A stretch of 11,078 nucleotides of DNA from an uncultured euryarchaeote (GTDB lineage Archaea > Thermoplasmatota > Poseidoniia > Poseidoniales > Poseidoniaceae), in assembly GCA_937897365.1 (NCBI GenBank), contig CALCOP010000196.1, positions 1 through 11,078 of the forward strand, given 5' to 3'. Below are positions 1 through 7,715 of the stretch, one piece after another (position 1 is the stretch's first letter; each line of letters starts with the position of its first letter). The notes under the pieces were generated by a model. It was not told the DNA's origin and searched no databases. It was given only the letters and a program-made list of their open reading frames with translations. Position numbers and translations under genes: made by a program.

Positions 1-1731
1 GAGTCGTCCATTTTCATGCCTGAGGTTATTCGAATCATGAACTTGAGTAACGGTCATTGTAAGAGGCGAATTTGAAGATTCGTGAAGTTTAATCAATGGT
101 CTGTATTCTATCGGATGCCAATCATCACCCCATACAAGAAGGAAACGTTGTTCAAGCAGTTCCTTTGCATTCCATAATGCACCACCGGTTCCAAGTGGCT
201 CGTTTTCTTGATGGAAAGTCAGTGCCATTCCTGGATGAGTAATTCCTTCAAATTGTTCGCCGAGATGTCCTGTGAGAATCAATACATGCATACATCCTTG
301 TGCTTTTGCCCATTCAAGAATATGATGAAGCATTGGTTTCCCATGTACTTCAATCAGTGATTTTGGGGTTTTTTTTGATACATTTCCTAAGCGAGTACCC
401 AGTCCCCCTGCCATCACGACCAATTGAGGTGCTGTGTGGGATTTGACAATGGCAGCATATTCGTGGCCGCTTTCTTTGAGGGTTCTTTCTTTTGTCTCAA
501 AATCCACATGATACAATCCAAATCTTTGGTCATATCCTTCCGCCCACTCGAAATTATCCATCAAACTCCAATGATAGAATCCACGGACGTCAATTCCATC
601 TGCAATGGCTTCTGCAGTAATCAGCAGATGTCTTCGTATATGTTCGGGCCGCATGTCATCATCGTCGTCGGCAACTCCATTTTCGGTGACGATAATCGGC
701 ATATTCAGGTTTGTAACCATATCAAAAGCTCGACGAAGTCCTTCCGCATACATCGGATATCGAAAATCCGTTCTCTGCTCCCACGGTCGAATAAGTGGGT
801 CAATCTCAACTTTTGTTGGCATGAATGGCGTGGTTAACAAATGCGTATAATAATTCACGCCAATGAAATCACTGCTGCCTTGAAGTCCTTCAATCCTCTT
901 TGAAAAGAGGGCAGATGGAGGTTTGAATTTTCCAGTTCTCAGCGATTTTAACCAGCATTTATTGAACATGCCATCAAGAATTTTTGCCTGCATCCAATGA
1001 AGGGGATTCCAACGGCGATAGGGATCGAAAATGTTGATGTTCTTTACCAACCCAATTTGGCATTTGTCGCCATTTTTCATTCCTTTGAGAGTACGGTAGC
1101 ATTGTGCGTGGGCACGCATTAAGTTGAGCGATACCGTTCGAACTCGTTTGAACGAGCGAACACCGGGCGGGAACTCCCCTAAGACATACCCCATCGTTGC
1201 ATAGACTGCTGGTTCATTGATTGTGCACCACCATTCAACACGGTTGCTCAGGTGTTCAAACATCAGTGAACAAAAGTTGACCCATCCGGCGATGTTTTCT
1301 TCTTTTTCAAAACCCCCACGTTCATCCCACCACAGGGGTTGAGTGAAGTGGTGTAAAGTTGCCATTGGTTGAATTCCTTGAATCAAGAGTTCATCGACCA
1401 AATCCGAATACCACTGGATTGCTTCGGAATCGAACTGCCCTTCCTGCGGTTCGATTCTTGACCACTCAATTGAAAATCTGTAGTGTGACACTCCGAGTTC
1501 TTTGATGAGTGAAACATCCTCTTCTCTTCGATTCCAATGGTCGCAAGCATCACCGCTTAATTGTTGACTTTTCGAGTAAGGCTCAAAGGCTGACCAGTTG
1601 TTGGTATTTCCACCTTCGATTTGATGGGATGCAGTCGCAACCCCCCACATGAAATTTTTTGGAAAGGCATTTCCTTCTTTCAGTGAACGAAAATCAACAT
1701 GCTCCCACTGGCGATGTTCTTCCGTCCACAT
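1..1731 (-). CDS. GH1 beta-glycosidase fused to sugar nucleotidyltransferase (3' end outside window)
   Basis: The frame is open from 1731 to the left edge (577 codons, no stop), so the gene is cut at its 3' end. Residues about 20-430 form a full glycoside hydrolase family 1 domain: QIEGG at 37, LHHF at 126-129, acid/base Glu173 in TINEP, NYYT at 293, nucleophile Glu350 in TENG, and the sugar-binding block EWAEGY at 395-400 followed by RFGL. About eight residues later a nucleotidyltransferase fold begins: VVMAGGLGTRLG at 438-449, the KKTPK loop at 453-457, PLGTGGAL at 512-519 and a metal-binding-type GDD at 535-537. GH1 enzymes cleave beta-glycosides with retention; this nucleotidyltransferase family joins NTP and sugar-1-phosphate. 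The substrates of both halves are unknown. No signal peptide is seen, so it is probably cytoplasmic. ATG 1731 is chosen because GGTGAG lies just upstream and it is the first ATG before the GH1 fold. The frame stays open back to 1851 but offers no earlier ATG. The weak AT-rich GTTAAACC at 1766-1773 could be a TATA box. The GH1 call is very secure, and the fusion is direct from the sequence. Confidence 0.9.
   Translation of the reverse strand, partial: MWTEEHRQWEHVDFRSLKEGNAFPKNFMWGVATASHQIEGGNTNNWSAFEPYSKSQQLSGDACDHWNRREEDVSLIKELGVSHYRFSIEWSRIEPQEGQFDSEAIQWYSDLVDELLIQGIQPMATLHHFTQPLWWDERGGFEKEENIAGWVNFCSLMFEHLSNRVEWWCTINEPAVYATMGYVLGEFPPGVRSFKRVRTVSLNLMRAHAQCYRTLKGMKNGDKCQIGLVKNINIFDPYRRWNPLHWMQAKILDGMFNKCWLKSLRTGKFKPPSALFSKRIEGLQGSSDFIGVNYYTHLLTTPFMPTKVEIDPLIRPWEQRTDFRYPMYAEGLRRAFDMVTNLNMPIIVTENGVADDDDDMRPEHIRRHLLITAEAIADGIDVRGFYHWSLMDNFEWAEGYDQRFGLYHVDFETKERTLKESGHEYAAIVKSHTAPQLVVMAGGLGTRLGNVSKKTPKSLIEVHGKPMLHHILEWAKAQGCMHVLILTGHLGEQFEGITHPGMALTFHQENEPLGTGGALWNAKELLEQRFLLVWGDDWHPIEYRPLIKLHESSNSPLTMTVTQVHDSNNLRHENGRL
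369..376. repeat. T8 homopolymer (A8 on the coding strand) in the nucleotidyltransferase active-site loop
   Basis: Eight identical bases encode the end of S452 and K453-K454 plus the first base of T455, inside the nucleotide/sugar-phosphate binding loop of the fusion protein. One extra A brings a TGA at 350-352 and one missing A brings a TGA at 354-356. Either slip would therefore leave the GH1 domain intact and remove the nucleotidyltransferase. Confidence 0.85.
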
Positions 1732-1734
1732 GGA

Positions 1735-1740
1735 CTCACC
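1735..1740 (-). promoter_or_regulatory. Ribosome binding site of the GH1 fusion gene
   Basis: GGTGAG lies 3 nt before ATG 1731. Its GGTGA matches the archaeal anti-Shine-Dalgarno end of 16S rRNA (UCACC). It supports this start over the downstream Met in the FMWGV motif, which would cut into the GH1 fold. Confidence 0.4.
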
Positions 1741-1801
1741 AATGAGAGAATAGTCAAGAGGGTTTGGTTTAACTCCGACATACCGAAGTTGTGCATCAAG
1801 G

Positions 1802-1872
1802 TGCGGATAGCGGGAGTCGAACCCGCGACAAGAGGTTGGAAACCTCCTATGTTACCACTACACCATATCCGC
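1802..1872 (-). tRNA. tRNA-Gly (anticodon UCC)
   Basis: The minus strand folds into a full 71-nt cloverleaf. It has a 7-bp acceptor stem GCGGATA/TATCCGC, a 4-bp D stem (GTGT/ACAT, one wobble) with loop AGTGGTA, and a 5-bp anticodon stem GGAGG/CCTCT (one G-U pair). The anticodon loop is TTTCCAA, giving anticodon TCC at 1838-1840. The T arm is GCGGG-TTCGACT-CCCGC, and the discriminator is A. There is no intron and CCA is not encoded; the next bases read CCT. It would read glycine GGA, and GGG by wobble. It lies 63 bp after the subtilase stop and 70 bp before the GH1 fusion start, all on one strand. I see no convincing TATA box upstream, so cotranscription with the subtilase gene followed by RNase P and tRNase Z processing is possible. 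Confidence 0.97.
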
Positions 1873-1935
1873 ATGATGTGAATATTTGTCCGAGACGCCT
1901 CTCCTCTTTGAGTGAATCGGTCTTTCAACTACCAA

Positions 1936-4900
1936 TCACGGCATCGGAGGCGGAGGCGGTGGAGGGGGTGGAACCCGTCCATCTACACCAAACGCTTGTC
2001 GCAGTTGCGGAGGGGATGGATTGTTCATCCGAGCCATACGGGAAGCGATAATTTCACGAGCGTGCTCGGTACGTTCTTCTGCAAGTCGTGCTTTGGATGC
2101 ATTTCCGCGAATAATGAGCATGCCCATGAGGAAGAACAGTACCAATCCACCAATCATTGCTTGAACGATTGGCATTTCCAATACTTGGTTGACCGAACTC
2201 GATTGATCTGAAACCAAATCATTTTCATCGACGATTCTTGAGTCAAAGATAACGAGGTTTACCGAATCGGAATCCATTGCGAAATCGACCCCGGGTTCTT
2301 TAATCGACACATACATCTGGAAGTTTCCATTGCTACGACCTTCGCCACGGAACACAACTGTTTGCGTCAAACCTGTTGTTTCAGTGAATGACAAAACATG
2401 TATTTGTGTTGCTGCAATAATCGAGGAGACTTGCTGCCATTCGACCCGGATTGTGACATCGTTTAATGCACTAACAATTGTGCAACTGAAGGAGAAATAA
2501 TCTTCGCCAGCAAGGTCGAGTTGTATGTTTTCAGGCGTGCATGAGAGGTCAGCTTCAGCCACATTTCGAGTTGGATCGTTTACCCAATGGTCTGGGCGAG
2601 AAGCACCAGAGGTGACGTTGTCGCCGAATCCGTCACCGTCCGAATCTGCCCATTGAGTTGGTTCATTCGGGAAGACATCATCCATATCTGCATAGCCATC
2701 ACCATCACTGTCAACGCATCCTTGAGCATTACCGAGATGAGCGGTTCCGTATTCTGTAGGGCAGTAGTCGCCGTCAGTTCCTCCGGTATTATCTCCAAAT
2801 CCGTCGCCATCTGAGTCAAACCATTGCGTAGGGTCATTGATCCACAAGTCATTTGCATTACTTGCACCATCACTATCGGCATCCGGGCATCCAAAGACAT
2901 CGAGGTATGATGTTCCAATGACAGAAGTACAATTGTCCGGTTGAGTTCCATTTGGATTATCACCATACCCGTCACCGTCTGCGTCGGACCACTGTGTTGG
3001 TTCGTCTGGGAACGCGTCATCACTTTGAGAAGTTCCGTCATTGTCTCCGTCAGGGCATCCATAAGAGCCTACATTGGAGTATCCCTCTTGAGAAGGACAG
3101 GCATCTGGTTCGGTTCCCGTCGCGTTGTCGCCATATCCATCGCCGTCGCTATCAATCCATTGTGTGGGGTTGAGAGGTAGGGCATCAGCACCATTGGAAC
3201 TGTCCCATCCAGACGTGTTTCCGTCTGGCAAAGTGGGGTCTGAATAACCATCACCATCAGTATCAGGGCAGGCATTTCGGTCTTTCGTTGAGTTTCCGGC
3301 TACGTGTATGCAATCGTCTTCAAGGTCATCAAATCCATCGCCATCGGAATCTTGCGTGCGTGTAGGATCGTCCGGGAATGCATCACTTTCGTTTGACATT
3401 CCATCTCCGTCATCATCAACACATCCGTATCGGTCGATGGTTGAATTTCCTACGACTCCAGGGCATGCATCTGGTTGCGGACCAGTCGCATTGTCGCCGT
3501 ATCCATCGCCGTCTTGGTCGAGCCATTGGTTTGCGAGATTTGGTAATTGGTCGATAACATCATCCCATCCATCGCCATCGGTATCTGGACATCCCATGCG
3601 GTTGCCAAGTGTCGAGTTTCCTGGGGTATTGATACACGCATCAGGCGTAGTTCCACCTAAGTTGTCACCAAACCCATCGTTATCGGTATCGGACCATTGA
3701 CTCGAGTCATTGACGTGCGAATCTTCATGATCAGCCCAGCCGTCTTTGTCGGTATCAATACAACCAAACGTGTTGTTTTGCCATGAATCTCCGTACACAC
3801 TTGGGCAGTCATCTGCTAAGTTTCCGGTTGCATTATCACCGAATCCATCGCCATCTGAATCGGTCGTTTGGGTAGGGTCTGTCTTGAAAGCATCCGATCC
3901 GTTCGACGCTGGAGTCCAATTCGGGTCTGCATCAGAGGTGCCGTCCCCATCAGTGTCTGGACATCCGGTTCGGTCTACGGACGAGTTCCCCCAATAAAGC
4001 GGGCAATCATCGTCAATTTGGTCATCATAGGTGTCTCCATCAAAATCAGACCATCGAAGTGGGTCACTCGGGGCGAAGTCAGCGCCATCAAGTACCGTAT
4101 ATCCTGCATCGGGATCCGAGTATGTGTCTCCATCGGAGTCTGTGCATCCATATCGGTCCGCAGTCGACGTTCCTGAAACAGATACACAACTGTCAGGAAG
4201 TACTCCATTTGGATTGTCTCCATAACCGTCTGTATCTGTGTCAGCCCATTGTGAGGGTTCATTAGGCCAAACATCTGCACCGTCGCTAACGGTATACACC
4301 GAGCCATTATTGCCGAGTGGGTCAGGGTCAGAATACATGTCCCCATCCGAATCCGGGCATCCCTTTCGATCGATAGTTGATGTACCAGCTACATTTACAC
4401 AGGCGTCGGGATTGACCGCAGGAGCAGGGTTGTCACCATATCCATCTGAATCTGTATCACGCCATTGGGTTCTAACGATAGGGAATGCATCAGCAGTACC
4501 AATCGGGTGGGCAGGCCAACCTGTATCTGGGTCCGAATATCCATCTTCATCACTATCCGGGCACCCGACACGGTCGATGGACGAACGAATGGCACTTCCA
4601 GCCCCATCGTTCACACATGCATCTGGATTGTTTCCACTCTGATTATCACCATAACCATCACCATCTGAATCGAGCCATTGGGTCGGGTCGTTCGGGAATG
4701 CATCCGCAGTTCCAATGGGGTGAGCGGGCCACAAAGTGTCGGCATCAGAGTATCCATCGTTGTCCGTATCAACGCAACCGGGTCGGTCTATGTGGGAATT
4801 ACCGTTATCCGCAGGGCAAGCATCGCTGTTGAGAGCAGGGGGTGGATTGTCTCCATAGCCATCACCATCAGTGTCTTTCCATTGAGTGCTGTCACCAACA

Positions 4901-7614
4901 TAAGCATCTGCACCGTTTGATACAAGCCAAACTGAGCCATTTGTTCCGCTTGGGTCTGGGTCACTGTATTTGTCACCATCAGCATCAGGACAGCCGTTTC
5001 TATCACCATCCCATGTTCCGGAGGCTACATCGAGTCCTCCAGAGGTGCCGTATACACTTGGACAGCTGTCAGCACCGTTACCGGCAGAAGTCCACGACAA
5101 ATCTGGGTCTGAATAGGTGTCAAAGTCTTGATCGGGGCATCCATATCTGTCAGCAGTTGAAGTTCCAGCATCGGTTATACAATCGTCAGCATTGTTGCCG
5201 GATGGGTTATCTCCATACCCATCGCCGTCTTGATCAACCCACTGTGTGTTATCATTGATGAACGAATCTGCTCCATTTATGATGGACCAATTGCTTGTCG
5301 GGTCTGAATATCCATCACCATCGGTGTCTAAGCAACCAACACGATCGATAGTTGAGGTACCTGCAGTGAAAGCACAGTCATCTTGACTGTCCTCGGTTCC
5401 ATCCAAATCTGCATCTTCTGTTAGGTTAACGAGCGTATATTCGGCATTCATGGCAAGTGAAAAGAATTGCGAGCCGCCGATGGCAACACTTGTACCAAGG
5501 ACGTGAACCTCCCAAGAACCTTGAGCAGGGTTTGCAAAGTCTGCAACTCGAAGGTTATTCAAATTCCCAGTGAAATTCGTCCATGTTCCCGAAGGGTCTT
5601 TGATGGCTAAGTCGAGATCATTAACCAACTGGGTTGAAGCTGTCAAACTTGCTGCTGGATCGATGTAGGCCAGAGAGATCCTCAAATCAGGTGCGGAGAG
5701 AGGCACAGCAAAACTCCATCCTAACTCATCGCCGGTAGTAAGCGATTCTTGTTCGACAAATGAGGCATTCATTGCTGACCATAAATCCAATCTTCCGTTG
5801 CCTTCAAAGACGTTCGGTGCGTCTCTTCCTGCACCGATCGATGACGAGGAATGTTGCCCCATCATGTCATGAGCAGAGGCCGCAAATATGGCTTTGACAA
5901 GAGATGATGAAGGTGAGGCCAAGTTTCGGTTATCAATGAGGTGCTGAAGGAGAAGGGCAGTAGAACCAGCAGCGATGGGTGTGGCCATGCTCGTTCCTTG
6001 TAATTGTTCGTAGTTCCCTGTTCCAGCGCTGCTTCGTGAACGAGTTGACAGGATTGCAGTCCCTGGTGCTAAGAAGTCAGGCTTTGTTCGCCCATCGTCA
6101 GCCGGTCCAATACTCGAAAAATACGCGAGTCCAGAGATGTTGTCTGAAGGCCAGCCAGAACTGGGCCTGAAATTTTCACTGGCACCAATAATGATTGCAT
6201 TTTTCGATGTTGATTCAAATGAAAGAGTGTCTTGTTCATTATCGTTATCGGCGTTGGTATCAGCACCATCATTGCCAGCAGCGAACAGTATCACAAGTTC
6301 GTCATTGGTTCGTGCAGACGAATCGATTTGCGCCGAACGGGCAGTGTAGCGCCCCCAATCATTACAGTTGTTTAATGAATCAACGAAGCACGAACCCCAC
6401 GAATTTGTATGGATTCGACTTCCATTTGCAACTGCCATGTCAAACATGTCGCCAACATTGTTCGGAATGCCGGACAAACTACCTGGGGCACCTTGTCCTA
6501 TTGCATGAAACAGTAATTGTGCCTCCGGGGCTATGCCTGCGTTTGTAGAGGTAAGTGTGCCGTCCCCAACCGCAGAACCTGCAACGTGGGTTCCATGTCC
6601 ATCTGTATCAGATGCACCATCATCGCACGATCCGGGTGAACCGCCAGTCCAAGTGCAACGTGAAGCCGGTATAGGAAGCGACAATATTCCCTTGATGTGG
6701 TCTTTAAAATCAGGGTGCATGCCCGTGTTATTGATTCCGTTATCCAAGCCAGTGTCTGCAACGGTAACGACCATTCCAGTTCCATCTAACCCGTTCCAAG
6801 AAGAGTTTGCATTTGTCATAGCAGTAGCGTCTTTAACATCATCAGCATTGATAATCGATCCCGCAATATTATTGCTTATAGTTGGAATATACGTCAAATC
6901 AACAAACTCGATTCCGCCTTGATTTACCAGCCACACAATTCCGCTGGTTTGGGCCAATACAGTAGCAAATCTGCCGCCAGATGAGTCAATTGTGATGTCA
7001 TTTCGTTGGTGAATACCTTCTGGCAATTCAGTTCCTGAAAGAACCAGGTCGACAATCGCTTTTCCTTCAGCGGAGTATGAGAACGAACTGTAGTCATGGT
7101 TGCCGCTTATGGCTTCAAGAAGAACATCTCGCATCTTATCGGTGTGGTCGAGTTGAACAATTCCTTCGACATTGAGTTCTGACAAGGTTTGAATTGAACT
7201 CGACTGAAGTTGGCAATGGAGGCCGTTTGGTGGTAAAAAGGAAAAACAATCGATACCGACATCTTCCAGTTGACTCATCCATTCAGATGGTATTGGGTAT
7301 TCATGGGTAAGAACATACCATCCGTTCAGTTTTGAGTTTTGACCGGTCCATTCTTTCCAATCTTCGAGTGCAACAACACCTGCATCTCGGTGCAGAAGGT
7401 TGAGTTCGCCTACGCCTTGTTCAGCGTCAAACCATCCATTTGCAAGGTCTCCTGATGGAGAGAGACCGAATGAATTGAATAGGTCATAATCGATATCTGC
7501 CTCAACCGTTACATCAGGCGTCGAGGACGGTGCAGCATACGTGATTGGGGCGAGAACTTGGATTAACATCAAGGCCGAGAAAACGATGGCTTGCATGCTT
7601 TTCGTTCGCGTCAT
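1936..7614 (-). CDS. Giant membrane-anchored subtilisin-like protease with Asp-rich repeats
   Basis: This is a surface serine protease of family S8, closest by motif to the KP-43-like group. ATG 7614 is chosen because it places a good signal peptide first: MTRTK, a hydrophobic core, and cleavage near TYA-AP. An ATG at 7641 would add nine residues in front. From the chosen start there are 1,892 residues. A prodomain-like region (about 40-270) comes first. The catalytic domain follows, with Asp287 (VADTG), His340 (DGHGTHVAG), oxyanion Asn448 (AAGNDG) and Ser542 (GTSMATP). Residues about 630-730 are a beta-sandwich containing VNDLDLAI, as in KP-43. Residues 734-1683 are about 14 calcium-type Asp repeats with paired cysteines, followed by a small beta domain. 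A single membrane helix spans about 1816-1836, then a charged tail of about 55 residues ends in nine prolines and MP. All catalytic residues are present, so it should be active outside the cell and anchored by its C terminus. The likely role is degrading environmental protein. No clear Shine-Dalgarno or TATA box precedes it. The ABC exporter gene is divergent. Confidence 0.93.
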   Translation of the reverse strand: MTRTKSMQAIVFSALMLIQVLAPITYAAPSSTPDVTVEADIDYDLFNSFGLSPSGDLANGWFDAEQGVGELNLLHRDAGVVALEDWKEWTGQNSKLNGWYVLTHEYPIPSEWMSQLEDVGIDCFSFLPPNGLHCQLQSSSIQTLSELNVEGIVQLDHTDKMRDVLLEAISGNHDYSSFSYSAEGKAIVDLVLSGTELPEGIHQRNDITIDSSGGRFATVLAQTSGIVWLVNQGGIEFVDLTYIPTISNNIAGSIINADDVKDATAMTNANSSWNGLDGTGMVVTVADTGLDNGINNTGMHPDFKDHIKGILSLPIPASRCTWTGGSPGSCDDGASDTDGHGTHVAGSAVGDGTLTSTNAGIAPEAQLLFHAIGQGAPGSLSGIPNNVGDMFDMAVANGSRIHTNSWGSCFVDSLNNCNDWGRYTARSAQIDSSARTNDELVILFAAGNDGADTNADNDNEQDTLSFESTSKNAIIIGASENFRPSSGWPSDNISGLAYFSSIGPADDGRTKPDFLAPGTAILSTRSRSSAGTGNYEQLQGTSMATPIAAGSTALLLQHLIDNRNLASPSSSLVKAIFAASAHDMMGQHSSSSIGAGRDAPNVFEGNGRLDLWSAMNASFVEQESLTTGDELGWSFAVPLSAPDLRISLAYIDPAASLTASTQLVNDLDLAIKDPSGTWTNFTGNLNNLRVADFANPAQGSWEVHVLGTSVAIGGSQFFSLAMNAEYTLVNLTEDADLDGTEDSQDDCAFTAGTSTIDRVGCLDTDGDGYSDPTSNWSIINGADSFINDNTQWVDQDGDGYGDNPSGNNADDCITDAGTSTADRYGCPDQDFDTYSDPDLSWTSAGNGADSCPSVYGTSGGLDVASGTWDGDRNGCPDADGDKYSDPDPSGTNGSVWLVSNGADAYVGDSTQWKDTDGDGYGDNPPPALNSDACPADNGNSHIDRPGCVDTDNDGYSDADTLWPAHPIGTADAFPNDPTQWLDSDGDGYGDNQSGNNPDACVNDGAGSAIRSSIDRVGCPDSDEDGYSDPDTGWPAHPIGTADAFPIVRTQWRDTDSDGYGDNPAPAVNPDACVNVAGTSTIDRKGCPDSDGDMYSDPDPLGNNGSVYTVSDGADVWPNEPSQWADTDTDGYGDNPNGVLPDSCVSVSGTSTADRYGCTDSDGDTYSDPDAGYTVLDGADFAPSDPLRWSDFDGDTYDDQIDDDCPLYWGNSSVDRTGCPDTDGDGTSDADPNWTPASNGSDAFKTDPTQTTDSDGDGFGDNATGNLADDCPSVYGDSWQNNTFGCIDTDKDGWADHEDSHVNDSSQWSDTDNDGFGDNLGGTTPDACINTPGNSTLGNRMGCPDTDGDGWDDVIDQLPNLANQWLDQDGDGYGDNATGPQPDACPGVVGNSTIDRYGCVDDDGDGMSNESDAFPDDPTRTQDSDGDGFDDLEDDCIHVAGNSTKDRNACPDTDGDGYSDPTLPDGNTSGWDSSNGADALPLNPTQWIDSDGDGYGDNATGTEPDACPSQEGYSNVGSYGCPDGDNDGTSQSDDAFPDEPTQWSDADGDGYGDNPNGTQPDNCTSVIGTSYLDVFGCPDADSDGASNANDLWINDPTQWFDSDGDGFGDNTGGTDGDYCPTEYGTAHLGNAQGCVDSDGDGYADMDDVFPNEPTQWADSDGDGFGDNVTSGASRPDHWVNDPTRNVAEADLSCTPENIQLDLAGEDYFSFSCTIVSALNDVTIRVEWQQVSSIIAATQIHVLSFTETTGLTQTVVFRGEGRSNGNFQMYVSIKEPGVDFAMDSDSVNLVIFDSRIVDENDLVSDQSSSVNQVLEMPIVQAMIGGLVLFFLMGMLIIRGNASKARLAEERTEHAREIIASRMARMNNPSPPQLRQAFGVDGRVPPPPPPPPPMP
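2566..5415 (-). repeat. Tandem Asp-rich, Cys-paired repeat array inside the subtilase (about 14 units)
   Basis: This in-frame array covers about 950 residues and resembles thrombospondin type 3 repeats. Each unit is about 55-70 residues. It opens with (D/P)(D/A)C, then a G-(T/N)-S-T-x-DR-x-GC segment, then a calcium loop DxDGDGYSD, a variable spacer with ADAFPNDPTQW, and a second loop DxDGDG(Y/F)GDN. The two cysteines lie about 14 residues apart in nearly every unit and probably form a disulfide. The loops should bind calcium and stiffen a stalk between the protease and the membrane. The units differ at the DNA level, so this is not a recent amplification. The unit at about 4830-5190 is composite and has lost one half-unit. 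Sequons such as GNST, NATG and NGSV are frequent. Confidence 0.88.
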
Positions 7615-7715
7615 GGTTAAGCACAGTCGCGACTCCCACATGAATGATTGGTTTCAACGGCAGCAAAGTGTGCTCATCGAGAGGGTTCAAGTGGAACGGA
7701 TTGTGCGGTGTGATT
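7615..7715. promoter_or_regulatory. Divergent intergenic region between the subtilase and ABC exporter genes
   Basis: These 101 bp must carry the 5' signals of both divergent genes, unless longer alternative starts are used (7641 minus, 7644 plus). I see no strong TATA box on either strand; the region is not AT-rich. A perfect 10-bp palindrome, AGTCGCGACT, lies at 7625-7634, 11 bp upstream of the chosen subtilase ATG, and could be a regulator site. The promoter role follows from gene orientation, not from recognised elements. Confidence 0.35.
7707..7714 (+). promoter_or_regulatory. Ribosome binding site of the ABC exporter gene
   Basis: GGTGTGAT ends 1 nt before ATG 7716. Its GGTG core, 5 nt before the ATG, matches the archaeal anti-Shine-Dalgarno sequence. 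It supports this ATG over the one at 7644, which would add 24 residues unlike an ABC exporter N terminus. Confidence 0.4.

Noticed and set aside
424..850. Plus-strand open frames in the first kilobase
   Set aside because: They lie antisense to the GH1 domain, whose catalytic motifs are unmistakable on the minus strand.
1881..1887. AATATTT as a TATA box for the tRNA
   Set aside because: It lies only 9-15 nt from the mature 5' end, so transcription would start inside the tRNA.
1893..1904. Small inverted repeat GAGA-n4-TCTC between the subtilase and tRNA, as a terminator
   Set aside because: The stem is only 4 bp and no T run follows; archaeal termination relies on T runs.
2580..3275. Open frames rich in Met/Thr on the minus strand inside the subtilase repeats
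   Set aside because: They are out-of-frame readings of the repetitive Asp codons and have no independent start signal or recognisable domain.
3308..4668. Several plus-strand Ser/Pro-rich open frames
   Set aside because: They are antisense shadows of the Asp-Gly repeat codons (GAT/GGA read as ATC/TCC).
2566..5415. Regular spaced repeats at the DNA level, as in a CRISPR array
   Set aside because: The period is about 165-210 bp, the units are diverged, and all lie in one open frame coding for Asp-rich protein repeats.
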